NCBI RefSeq assembly: GCF_003265705.1 | Contig: NW_020312935.1 | Location: forward strand, 6,852,245 to 6,916,244 | Origin: Callorhinus ursinus | Taxonomy: Eukaryota; Chordata; Mammalia; Carnivora; Otariidae | Direction of reading: 5' to 3' | DNA: 64,000 bases | The notes under the pieces: model-generated | Databases searched by the model: none | Told to the model about the DNA's origin: nothing | The model's input: the letters and a program-made list of their open reading frames with translations, nothing else | Program-made: the position numbers and the translations under genes | Shown: positions 9,625 through 19,800 of the stretch, piece after piece | How positions within the stretch are numbered: position 1 is the first letter of the stretch | Layout: every line of letters begins with the position of its first letter

Positions 9625-12569
9625 CTGCGGCGCGCGGGAGGAGCAGTTCCCCGGGGACCCGCCCCCCCAACCCCCAGCAGGGCTAAAGAGGCCAGCGGTG
9701 CCCCTCCCGCGCCGGCCCGCAGGCCAGTTGAACCCCAGAGTTGAGTCCAGGTGGGGGGGTCTGGGGACCTAAAGCTCTCTCCCTACTCCCCATCTCCCCT
9801 CCCCCGCCCTGGCTAGACGACTCTCCCTACTTTTCACGTGCACAGGCTCCCAACTGTACTGTGCTGAGGACTGCTCTGGTTTCTCCACATCCCATCCCAT
9901 CCCGGGGCTTGTCCCTGAGCCGCAAATCCCATTGCCGGGGACCTGGACCCTGGGTCCTGAGTCCTCTGGGATTGGAGAGTCCCCTCTAAACTGCAAAGTG
10001 CATTGGGACCATCAGGTGTCCAGAACTGGAACCAGACACTATGGCAGGTGCTGGGCCAAGCTGTGGGTCCTTCCTGCCATCTAACTCTCTTAGCTACCCT
10101 AACATTGAGTGGTACTTCCAAGAGGCCTCTTTCACAGAGAGAGGGCTGAAGCCTAGAGAGGTAAATGATCTGCACAGCCTGCAAGGGATTCCCACCCAGA
10201 TGGTCTCACTCTAGACACTGTACTCTTGACCACTTCTCTTTGGTGCTTGGGGCAGGGGTCCCATGGTAATGGGGGTCTAGGAGCCTGGGGTAGGAGAGGG
10301 GACAGGACTGGCAATCCAGACCCCTGACCCCACAGGGGGAGTGGGGAGGAAGTAGCATCAACCAGCGGGCATGAGGACAGATGGTCAAGAGCTCCCCCAC
10401 AGAACCAAGCCTGAGACCCTGCCTCCCACCCTCTTCTTCTCTCCACTGCTTCCTCCTTCCCTGCAGGACTCTTTGCCTGTCCCTCTACAGCCTGCTGTTT
10501 GTCCTTCCTCTCCTTGCCTCTTGATGACCTTTGGCACACCTGCTGGGAACTCAGGCCTTCCACCCTGTACTTGACCTCACTGCCTGCCTTGGCCCAACAC
10601 TTTCCCACCTGCAAGCCTTGGTCTTTGTCGTTCCCTCTTTGCCCGGGCGTCCTCTATCTTCCATCCACTGGCTTCAGGCCGCCCAATCTGATTCATCTTA
10701 GGATGTGGCCTTGTGCCAAGGATAGGCCTTGTCTCTGACTAGGCCTCAGCAGGCAGTTTTGGGGAGACAAATAGATGGGTGGATGGAAGGACAGACAAAT
10801 GATCCCAGCCAGGGACCTGTACCCAACAGGAGGTGAAGGGCCATTTGACCTTGACCAGAGGAGACTATTTCAGGCCCTGCTCTTGGCCGACCTTGTGAAG
10901 GAATCAGCCATTTTTCTCCCTGACTCCCCTACATCTCTGTGGTTATCTCAGTTCCCCTCTTCTAGGCCCTGAACCTCAGTTCCCGCAAGTTAGAGTTGTG
11001 GAGATTAATCGACAACTGGTTGGCTGGGTCACGGTCAGTCAGTGACTCCCCAGCCCTGCCTAGATGCCTTTCTCTGACCCAGGAGCTGGAAGCCACCCTC
11101 ACTAGAAATACGACTGCCAGGTGGCAGCAGGAGACTCACGATAGAGATTCAGGGGATGGGGCCTCCAAAATCAGCGTGTGACAGAGAATGCAACGTCGTC
11201 AAGGCCCCAGGTCTAAGCCAGAACTGTCGTCCTCAGACCAAGGAGACAAAAGCTTGCTCAGTCCCAGAGGAAGCAGCCACACTTCTCCTGGGGGAGTTAT
11301 AACACTCTCAGTTCTGGGGAGGGGCTCCAAATGTAGCTACTTCATTGATTCACCTCTTCAGAGTGACCCAGGCCTACTCCATATTTATTTATAGTATTTA
11401 ATTAAAAAGTTGGAATTATTCATATAGCTTTGCATCCAATTTCATCTGTACACCAGCCCTAGGTGGATTTTTGCCCCTTTTTACAAATGAGGAAAGTAAG
11501 GCTTAGAGAAGTTGAGTTAGGGAAAATAGCAAGTGACAGAGCAAAGACAAAAATCCAGTGCTGCTGAGTCCCTTATTCAACATGTCTAAAAGCACGGAGA
11601 GGGGGAGGAAGTGGATTTTAAATTTGATTGTCATTTGCATATATGCAAGACTTTCTCTGGAAGGACTTAAGAGAGGCTTGGGAGAGTGTTTGTCTCCCGG
11701 AAGGAGACTGGGAGACGGGAAGGGTGGAGAAGGTGCAGAATGGGGGGCGGGGGTTGGGAAAGGACACTAAGGCTTACTCCTTTGTACCTTCTGGAAGAAA
11801 CTATTACCTCTTTAACAACCAAATACAAGTTGATCTAATTCTTTCCTTCCTGTACCCAGCAATTTTCTCCGGGTTCTGGAGTGCTGGGGACTCAGGCAGG
11901 TGAGAGGAGCCGATGCACTCTGCCCATTTCTGCCCATTTCAGGTGAAGCCCCCGTTACCCCAGCAGCCCATTCCGGTCACCTTGGGAAAGATGATACCCC
12001 CATTCAGGTGCCTCCTGTCTCAATTATGTGCTGTCTTTAAAAATGAATTGATTTCACTGCCCAGAAATTTACTCTTTGGTCTTACTGGCCTTAGTGGCTC
12101 CTGGATTTCATTGTTGTTTATAAGGGAGGGGGAGCAAGGGCAGGGGGTAGGTGGTATGAGGGCTATGATAAATGGGGGGGGAGGGGGAGGAGGGCAGAAG
12201 CAGCTTACACAGCCATATCTCATTCATCAAGTGACCTTGACCAGCTCTCACTCCCTCTCTCAAAGGTACAATGCCTTTGCTCTACAAGGTAATGAGGAGA
12301 TTGTCCCTCCCTGCCCACCTCATGGGGATCCTGTGAGTATTGGTTGAGACAACAGATGTCAAATGCTGTTCCAACAAGTAGAGTCCTATGTACTGTATAT
12401 GACTCTGTCACTGTATGTTATGCACAGGATCCACAGGCCAAGCCCAGAAGCCCTGTGGCCTGGAGACTCTAAAAGCAAAGTTACAGCTTTTTGTATTTTT
12501 TAAAAAAACATTTCCATTCCATGTATGTATGTATATGTGTACAAACAGTGGGATGGAATGAGCCCTGAT

Positions 12570-12760
12570 ATGGCTCCCAGCATACCTGGCTGTGGGACCT
12601 GGGGCAATTTACCTCTCTGAACCTGACTTCTCATCTATAAAATGGGAATGAGAGTCTAGGAGGCTAATAGGATGGTCAGATAACATGATATCTGTGAGAC
12701 TCCTGGTGTCAAGGATGATGCCCTATGGTAAGCATTTCCCTGCACGATCAGCCTTGGAGA
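12570..12760 (+). repeat. MIR fragment
   Basis: Shows the core order of MIR: 'ctgtgggacctggggcaatttacctctctgaacc', then 'tctataaaatgggaatgag'-type wording, well diverged. Confidence 0.65.
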
Positions 12761-13656
12761 ACTTCACACTCCGTAACTGCACAATGCTCTAATGTATAGA
12801 TTATTTACAGTTTTCACTATGGTAAATGGCACTACAGCGAACATTCTTATTTATACATCGGTTCATGTGTGTCTGATAATTTCCTTGGGACAAATTGCTG
12901 AATGTGGAATTACCAAATCCGATGGTACACATATTGCCAGTAAGGCATTTGAAAATGAGAAGGTATGGTGGAAGTACTTTTCAAAATTTATTCTTTTGTT
13001 CAATACGCATTTATTGAAGACTTACTAATGCCACATTCTGGGCCAGGCATGGGTGATACAACTGTGAACATGATAGAGCCACACCTGCCTCAGGGGAGGG
13101 GTAAGCAAGAAAGACAAGAAATTGGCCAAAGAGCACCAGGATGAGAAGGGCAAGGATAGGCAAGGACAGGGAAGGGAGAGATAGTGGTGGAGGCCAGGGA
13201 GGGTGTCCTGGGGTGTGACTCATTCTTTCTGGCTGGTTTCCCACATATTGTAAGCTCTTCCAGGGCAGAGCTAGCCCCAGACTGCCTGGGAGCCCAAGGA
13301 TCCAGTCTCCCTGAGCCAGGACCAACCAGGATGGGTAAAATAATAGATCTGAGCTGGGGTCTGGCCACATCTGTCGGGGTGTTTGTTTCTAATCCTCGTA
13401 CCACCTTTTAATAGCTGTGAGGCTTTGGAATTGTACTCATTTTTAATGTAAGGCTCTCCAAACCTCTGCTCTCTTGTCTATGAAATGGGGTGAGCAACAG
13501 TATCTGTTGCATTGGGTGAGCACAAAATGAGGTGATGCATGGCAAGGGCCTGCCTGAAGATGGTAAGTGCTCAGTAAGTGGGGGTAATACTGTGGTTATA
13601 GGGCTCGGTTTTCCCACTTGTTTTGTTCAGTGGGGGGTTGGCCTAGGTCAGTGGTT

Positions 13657-13856
13657 TTTTGTTTGTTTGTTTGTTTGTTTTTAGATTTTTTATTTGACAG
13701 AGAGAGAGAAAGCTCACAAGCAGGAGGAATGGCAGAAGGGGAGGGAGAGGGAGAAGCAGGTTCTCTGCTGAGAGCCCCGATGTGGGGCTCGATCCCAGGA
13801 CCCTGGGGATCATGACCTGAGCCCAAGGCAGATGCTTAACTGACTGAGCCAGGACC
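13657..13856 (-). repeat. CAN-SINE inserted in a MER5A end
   Basis: Minus-oriented: T-rich tail, 'agattttttatttgacagagag', GA-rich body, then the reverse of the tRNA head. Near-identical 15-base duplications at 13642-13656 and 13857-13871 (cctaggtcagtggtt, one mismatch). The target is the terminal repeat of a MER5A element. Confidence 0.9.
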
Positions 13857-13859
13857 CCT

Positions 13860-14056
13860 AGGTCAGTAGTTATTAAACTTGAGTGTGCATCAGAATCACC
13901 TGGAGGGCTTGTTAAAACGATTCCCTGGGCCTCACCCCCAGAGCTTCTGATTCAACCCATCTGGGATGGGGCCTCAGAATTTGCATTTCTAACAAGTTCC
14001 AAGGTGATGATGATGCTGCTGCTGGTCCAGGACCACACTTTGAAAACCAATGGCTT
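13860..14056 (-). repeat. MER5A hAT-Charlie DNA transposon
   Basis: Contains 'catcagaatcacctggagggcttgttaaa', 'cagagcttctgattcaa' and a terminal 'ccacactttgaaaaccaatgg', the ordered marks of MER5A in reverse. Non-autonomous and ancient. Its left end is broken by the SINE at 13,657. Confidence 0.85.
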
Positions 14057-14211
14057 CACTGAATGAGGCCATGGTTTCCTAGTTTGATTCCTAGTCTTAT
14101 TCTCTGACCTCCACAATAGGAATAGGTCATCAGTGGGCCCTCAGTTCTCAGGTGGCAAGGTTTGTGTCTGATCAACCTCCACAGATCCAGCACAGGCACC
14201 TTTACATGCTA

Positions 14212-14830
14212 TTACGGGTTGAATTGGGTCCTCCCCTCCTCCCAAAGTTGCTGAAGTCCTAACCTCTAGTACCTGTGAATGTGACAGTATTTAGAAATAG
14301 GGTTTTTGCAGATGAGATAAGATGAGGTCCTTAGGGTGAGCCCTGATCCAATGTGACTGGTGTCTTTATGAGGAGAGATCCAGATGGAGACATGAGAGGA
14401 GGTACCATGTGACCATGGAAGCAGAGATTGAAGTGTTGCAGCTGTAAGCCGAGCATTGCCAGCCAACCACCAGAAGCTAGAAAGGCCAAGAAGGATTCTT
14501 CCCTTCAGGCTGCAGAAGGAACAAACATAATGCCCACACTTTGATTTCAGACTTGAAGTTTTACTGTGAGACAATACATTTCTTAGGTTTTTTTTTTAAT
14601 GTAAGAATCTTTTTTTTTTTTTACAGATTTCATTTTTAAGTAATCTCCACACCCAACATGGGGCTCGAACTCACAACCCCAAGACCAAGAGTCGCATGCT
14701 CTACCGACTGAGCCAGCCAGGTGCCCCTACGTATCTATAGTTTTAAGCCGCCCAGTTTGTGGTACTTTGTTACAGCAGTTCTAGGAATCTAATACTGTGC
14801 CGTATCTTTTTACAGACACTCCCAACACAA
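14212..14830 (+). repeat. MLT1-like (ERVL-MaLR) LTR, split by a SINE
   Basis: Shows 'gaagtcctaacctctagtacctgtgaatgtgac', 'gatccaatgtgactggtgtc', 'ccaccagaagctag' and, past the SINE, 'agccgcccagtttgtggtactttgttac'. This order is that of a mammal-wide MaLR-type LTR. No internal viral genes are seen. The exact subfamily is not settled. Confidence 0.6.
14590..14727 (-). repeat. CAN-SINE (older short type) inside the MLT1-like LTR
   Basis: Reverse of a tRNA-like head ending 'gagccagccaggtgcccc', preceded by 'aacatggggctcgaactcacaa'. It interrupts the LTR between its 'aatacatttctt' and 'ttttaagccgccc' parts. Confidence 0.85.
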
Positions 14831-15529
14831 ACCTTTGTCAAATTCATACATTTCTTCATAGGCATTATGACCTCCCCCACCAAATTTGGGGATGTTTCCT
14901 TTCATACAGTCCATGACTGCACAGAGCATCAGAAGCCAAGCAGTGAACTCTTACCTGTTGTCTTTTGACCTTCCCACATTCCCTGGGTGTATTTTATTAT
15001 CCCTTATATTTCACCTGTCCAACTGGAAAAGGAAATGTGACAGCATAAGCACATGATGTGCTGGGAAAGCCTCATGCCTTTATTACCCATCAGGTGTATT
15101 CTATGGGTGCTGGGTAGGGACCAGAGGAAGTCATAAGAGGCTGTGCCCCACCCTGATCCTGGGGACAGCACCCAGGGGAATTGCATCCATCATTCCACTG
15201 CATCATTACCATCAAACTGTCCCTCCTCCCATCCCCATCCCAGGGTGTGTTAGGGGAAGGAATCTGTGCTCATTTCCATCTTATTTCAGGCAATTATTAA
15301 CCTGAAGGTGCCTGTAGGCTCTGAGAGATAGAAGGGAGAGAATCTTCATCTCCCTCCCTGCTGCCCTTCTGGCTTCTAGTTTCCTCTCCCCCTTTCTCTT
15401 GGGGTAACTCTCTTCCTTGGCACCCATCCCCACGGGCAGCCATCCTCTTCTTGAAAAGTGGCTCTTTTCAGAAAGTAGAGGGCTTTACCTTCCTTCTGGC
15501 TTTTATATTCAAGGGCCTCACAACCTAGC

Positions 15530-15900
15530 CTGACCACGTCCTACCCTTCACCTAACTCCCCACCACACCAAACTTTCTTTAGACCCTGCATCCTACCATG
15601 CCTTCTCTGCCTCCCAGGAATGACACCTGCTGTTCCACCTGCTTAAAACATGCTTCCTTGCCCACACGATGTGAAACATTCCTGGAGAGGGAGGAAGGGG
15701 AGTGGGTAGAGTTCCTCTGTGCACCTTTCGGGACTCCAGCGTCCCTCTATTAATAGGAGGGCCACATTGTCCTTACTTACTGTCCCTCTTCCCTCTGGAG
15801 ACTGTGAACTTCTCAAGAACAGGGCCGCGGACATATTTGTCTTTTTATCTGCAGCTGGGAGCAGCTAACTTTGTGGTTTGAAACAGGACCTCGTGTGGGC
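15530..15900 (+). repeat. L2 fragment
   Basis: Weak but ordered L2 marks: 'ctcacaacctagcctgacc', 'tgctgttccacctgctt', 'tgtgaacttctcaagaacaggg'. Heavily diverged. Confidence 0.5.
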
Positions 15901-16209
15901 TTGTTGCATGAGAGGATGGAAGAAATGAGTGAACAATAATGACCATAATAATGAAAGTTATTATCCACACAGGATTTTTTTGTGAGTCTGGCTCTGTGTG
16001 TATTCAAGATCTCATTTAAGGCTAATAGGAGCCGGTGCTGGAGGCCCATTTATCCCCACTGCACAGATGAACAAACAGAGGATTTGAGAGGTAAAGAGTA
16101 GTTTTCATAAATAGTAAGTGGTTAAAAACCAGATCTGCCGGATTCCAGAGCCTGAGTGCCTCACGATTACCTCAAGTACAAAGTCACGGACTGGCGGACT
16201 AGCAGGGAT

Positions 16210-16870
16210 GCAGCATAGGCTAAAGACCCGCCTCTGTCCGGATTCCGGCTGTGGGCTGTGGTCGCGTACACCCAGGCGGACTGGCGACGCGTGCGCAGTG
16301 AGGCGGTGGCGCCCCCTGCGGGCGGCGCGCGGGAGGCAGCGGCGGCGAAGGGGCGCTCAGTGCGCCTGCGTGCTCGTGGAGGTGGTGGCCGGGCTTGGCC
16401 GGGGCTCGGCTGTTCGCGCGGCGGGTGCGGCCATGGCGCAACCGGGGAAGCTGCTCAAGGAACAGAAGTACGACCGGCAGCTGAGGTGAGCCAGGGCTCA
16501 CCGAGTCGGGCGGGCCGGCCGGCGGGCTCCTTCGCGTCCCGGCCGGGCCTAAGCGAGCGGGCGGCGCGGTCGGGCCTCTTCCAGGCCTCCCGCTGGGCCG
16601 GGCCGGGCAGTCCTGGGCTTGGGGAGCCGGTTCTCGGGGCTCCCCGGCTTGGGGCCCCCGGGTGACCCTTGAGGGTCGGAACTCTCCTCCGAGGGGTGCG
16701 CCCGCCCGCCACGCGGTGTGCAGTTCGAGGTTCGCGGCCCCAGCGTCGGGCGGGTGACCAGGGCGGCAGCCGGCGCCACCCCGCTGCGCGCTTACCCCTC
16801 ATTTAGCAGAATTGGGGGATCGGGTGTACCCCCTCCCGGCCGCCCAGAGCAGCGCGGAGTGTTAGGGATT
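16210..16870. promoter_or_regulatory. NAE1: CpG-island promoter of NAE1
   Basis: Dense CpG around NAE1 exon 1 with no TATA box. NRF1-like GCGTGCGCAG (about 16,288-16,297) and GTGCGCCTGCG (about 16,360) stand upstream of the start codon. This is the usual layout of a broadly expressed housekeeping gene. Confidence 0.8.
16433..16485 (+). CDS. NAE1: NAE1 coding exon 1
   Basis: Residues 1-17 plus two bases of Arg18 ([17 protein letters not shown]). Donor gtgagc. Human has Leu where this copy has Pro4. Confidence 0.95.
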
Positions 16871-19800
16871 GTCCTGAGCCAGCGCTGTCCAGTAGGAATA
16901 TAATGCCTGTCCTGTGAGCCGCATATGTAATTACACATTTTCTAGTAGCCACATTAAAAAGAAGAAACAGGTGAAATTAATTTTAATAGTTTCTTTAACC
17001 CGGTATATCCAAAAGATTACCATTTTAACACTTAATCAATATAAACATTTATTAGGGTTTTTTAAATCTCTTTTTTCATACCGTCTTCGAAATCTGGCAT
17101 TTTTACACTTGTAGGCATATCCCAGTTCCGACTAGCTAGCCTCATTTTTAGTGCTCAGTAGCCAGATGTGGTTAATGGCTACCTTAGTGGACACTGCAGG
17201 TCTAAGCCATCAGTCAGGTCCTTGGCTAATTCCTCTACCTTGCCTTTTCTCCTTACATACCCCATTCCTTATTTATTAAGCATCATCTTTGTGTTAAGGC
17301 AGTGGAAGTAACACAAATGCTTGGCCCTTATCCTTTTTGGAACCCCCCCGCCCCCACCAAGCCGGGAGAAGTTACAGTATGTCCCTATATGTCCCCTGGA
17401 ACTCCCGTATGCACCCACAGCTTAGTTCTGTATTAGGGGCTTTAGGCACTTAATTCTGAGAGCAGCACTGAAGACAGACATTCTCTTGGCTTTATAGATG
17501 GGGAAATGGAGTCTTGGAGAAACTTAGATAACTTGTCCAGAGTCTCCCATGTATTTGAGCCAGGGTGTAAACATAGGCCCTTCTGGCTTTTTCAGAGCTT
17601 GTTCTCAGTCACATCACTCTCCTCCCAAGCTTCTGGGAAAGGAAGCAAGGTGACAGAGCCCTTGTAACCAACTTGTGTTCTTTTGTAAATTCTTAGCATT
17701 GCTTGTGTTTTGAATTCAGATATAACCATACAAGAAAGAGCTGAGAAGATATTTTAGGTTACTAAGTAACTGTGACAAAAGAGAATTTTTGCTGAGTCCT
17801 ATCCAGTTAAGGACCAAATTTTACTTTGCATAGTGAGAATTGGTTATCGGTTTTGGAGTGTCAGAGGGAGGCTGCTAGAAGCAAAGTTGTACAGCCGGGC
17901 AGGAGTCAACCAGGCCATGCTCTCCATAGTTAGGCCAGCATGGGAGCAAAGAGGATTGATTTCTTGTCTGGCCTCTTTCTTGAAACGCCTTACCTAGAGA
18001 TGCACCAGTATTCTCTTAGGCTCGCTATCTGAGTACCCAAGCATCCATCAACCAGATCTGTCAGTGTCTTCTGTGTGCCCTACTTTCATAGGAAAAAAAA
18101 AAACAAAAACAGATGTTTCCCGTCTGTCTGGTTCTTCTAGGCTATTCCTCCATTCATTTGACAGCTGTTCAGTGATCACTTACTCTGGGCAAGGCAGTGT
18201 GCCAGGCATTTGCGGCTCCAGCGGTGCACATAGGGAGTTATCTGGGCCCTCATGGAGTTTAGAGTGGAATGGAGAGATGGATGTTCCTCAAATAAAAAAC
18301 CAAATGAAGTAGTTATAGTTGTGATATGCTCTGGAGGACGTACTGGCTACACAATAACAGGGCATCTGTTTTAGATCAGGTGACAGGGAAAGCACATTAA
18401 AGCCTGTCAGTCCTACAGACTGTGGCATTTTTCTAATGATTTTCATACTTCCCATACTGACAAGGAAGGATAAAAGGCTTTCTGGGTGAAGGTAACCAGA
18501 CTGGGCCAGATGCTGTGATGCATGTGTGATCATGCACCTTGCCCTGTTAATGATATGCCAGTGTGAATCAGGTTCTAACGTATATTTCTAATCCTTATTA
18601 TATCTTTGTGTTTGATAATGTATGCATTTATTAATCATGCTATTAAAATGAGCATTGGGTTTTATATTTTAAAGCACTCCTATAGAAGTCAACATGAGGC
18701 TTTCCAGATGACAATAATTCAGTTTTCTTGGTAAAGCTTTTCTCACTCTTGGAGATGTCACAGTGATAAATTCTATGTCAAGATCGTAAATATACTGGCC
18801 CTGTGTAATTTAAGGAGAAATGAAATAGAGGATCAAATAGGTTTTAAGTCTAAGGCAGTTCTTTAATGTTAATGAATATATCTAATATATCTGTTCCGTA
18901 AGTTATCTCGCTTGAAAAGAGTAATGGACAAGGAGCTGGAAGACCCAAGTTTTTAGTACTGATTTGCCCCCCTTCTAATCATGCAAAGTATCAACCTGTC
19001 TGAGTCTTAGGTTACTCAGCTATATAGTCCCTGTAACACCTGCTGCTCTTCCTGTCTCACATGTTTACTATGGTTATCATCAGCCATTCTATGCAAGAAC
19101 ACTTTGAAGATCAAAGATCACCGTCCAAATAAGAAAGTTGGATTTGTGTGGAAGTTTTAGAAGTGTTGAATTTGTGTCTTGTTTTGTAGGTTGTGGGGTG
19201 ATCATGGGCAAGAGGCTTTAGAATCTGCTCACGTTTGCCTAATAAATGCAACAGCCACAGGAACCGAAATTCTTAAAAACTTGGTACTACCAGGTAATGT
19301 AGTTTTGTGGTAGTAAATTTACTCCGTACAGTTTTGAACTAGAAATTATGTGTCCTTGACTGACTCTGTTTTGTCTTCCAGGTGTTGGTTCATTTACAAT
19401 TATTGACGGAAATCAAGTCAGCGGAGAAGATGCTGGAAATAAGTATGTTCTATTCTTTTCAAACACATGCATGTTAGGGAAGGCAGTGCACTGTCACAGG
19501 AGAGTAAGGCCTAAATCCCAGCTCCACCTCCTCAACCAAGGTTACTTGACTCTCAGGTGGAAATAATCCCTGTGTTTAGGATTATGGGGAGGATGAAGTA
19601 AGTCATTATACGTGTCCAGCAGATAGACCATTAATAAAAGGTACCCATCATTACTGTCTTCATTGTTGTTATTAGTGCAAAGGAGTAGTCCTTATTCCTT
19701 GATTTGTGAAATCTAGACAATTCCTAAGTCCTTGCATTGATCCCTAGGGGTTAGTACATAATTTAAAATAATTGTATTTTTGAAAAAAAATTGTGTTTTT

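Larger units (their letters stand above)
9000..9720. promoter_or_regulatory. CA7: CpG-rich promoter region of CA7
   Basis: Dense CpG and G+C over CA7 exon 1, its 5' flank and the start of intron 1, in contrast to CpG-poor flanks. Typical CpG-island promoter. The long frames found here are composition artefacts. Confidence 0.75.
9721..16210. other. Intergenic region between CA7 and NAE1
   Basis: No exon was found on either strand. Identified contents are MIR-like pieces near 12,570-12,760 and 13,400-13,600, a SINE at 13,657, MER5A at 13,862, an MLT1-like LTR at 14,212 split by a SINE, and an L2-like piece at 15,530-15,900. The rest, mainly 9,721-12,500, is unassigned single-copy-looking sequence. 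Confidence 0.7.

Noticed and set aside
8828..9670. 280-codon frame across the CA7 promoter
   Set aside because: Only the 13 codons at 9481-9520 are CA7 exon; the rest follows from CpG-rich composition and runs into intron 1.
14212..14830. A complete endogenous retrovirus around the MLT1-like LTR
   Set aside because: Only LTR-type sequence is seen; there is no second LTR or internal gene.
16118..16802. Several long frames on both strands of the NAE1 CpG island
   Set aside because: High G+C lowers stop frequency; none apart from NAE1 exon 1 shows a known family or coding features.
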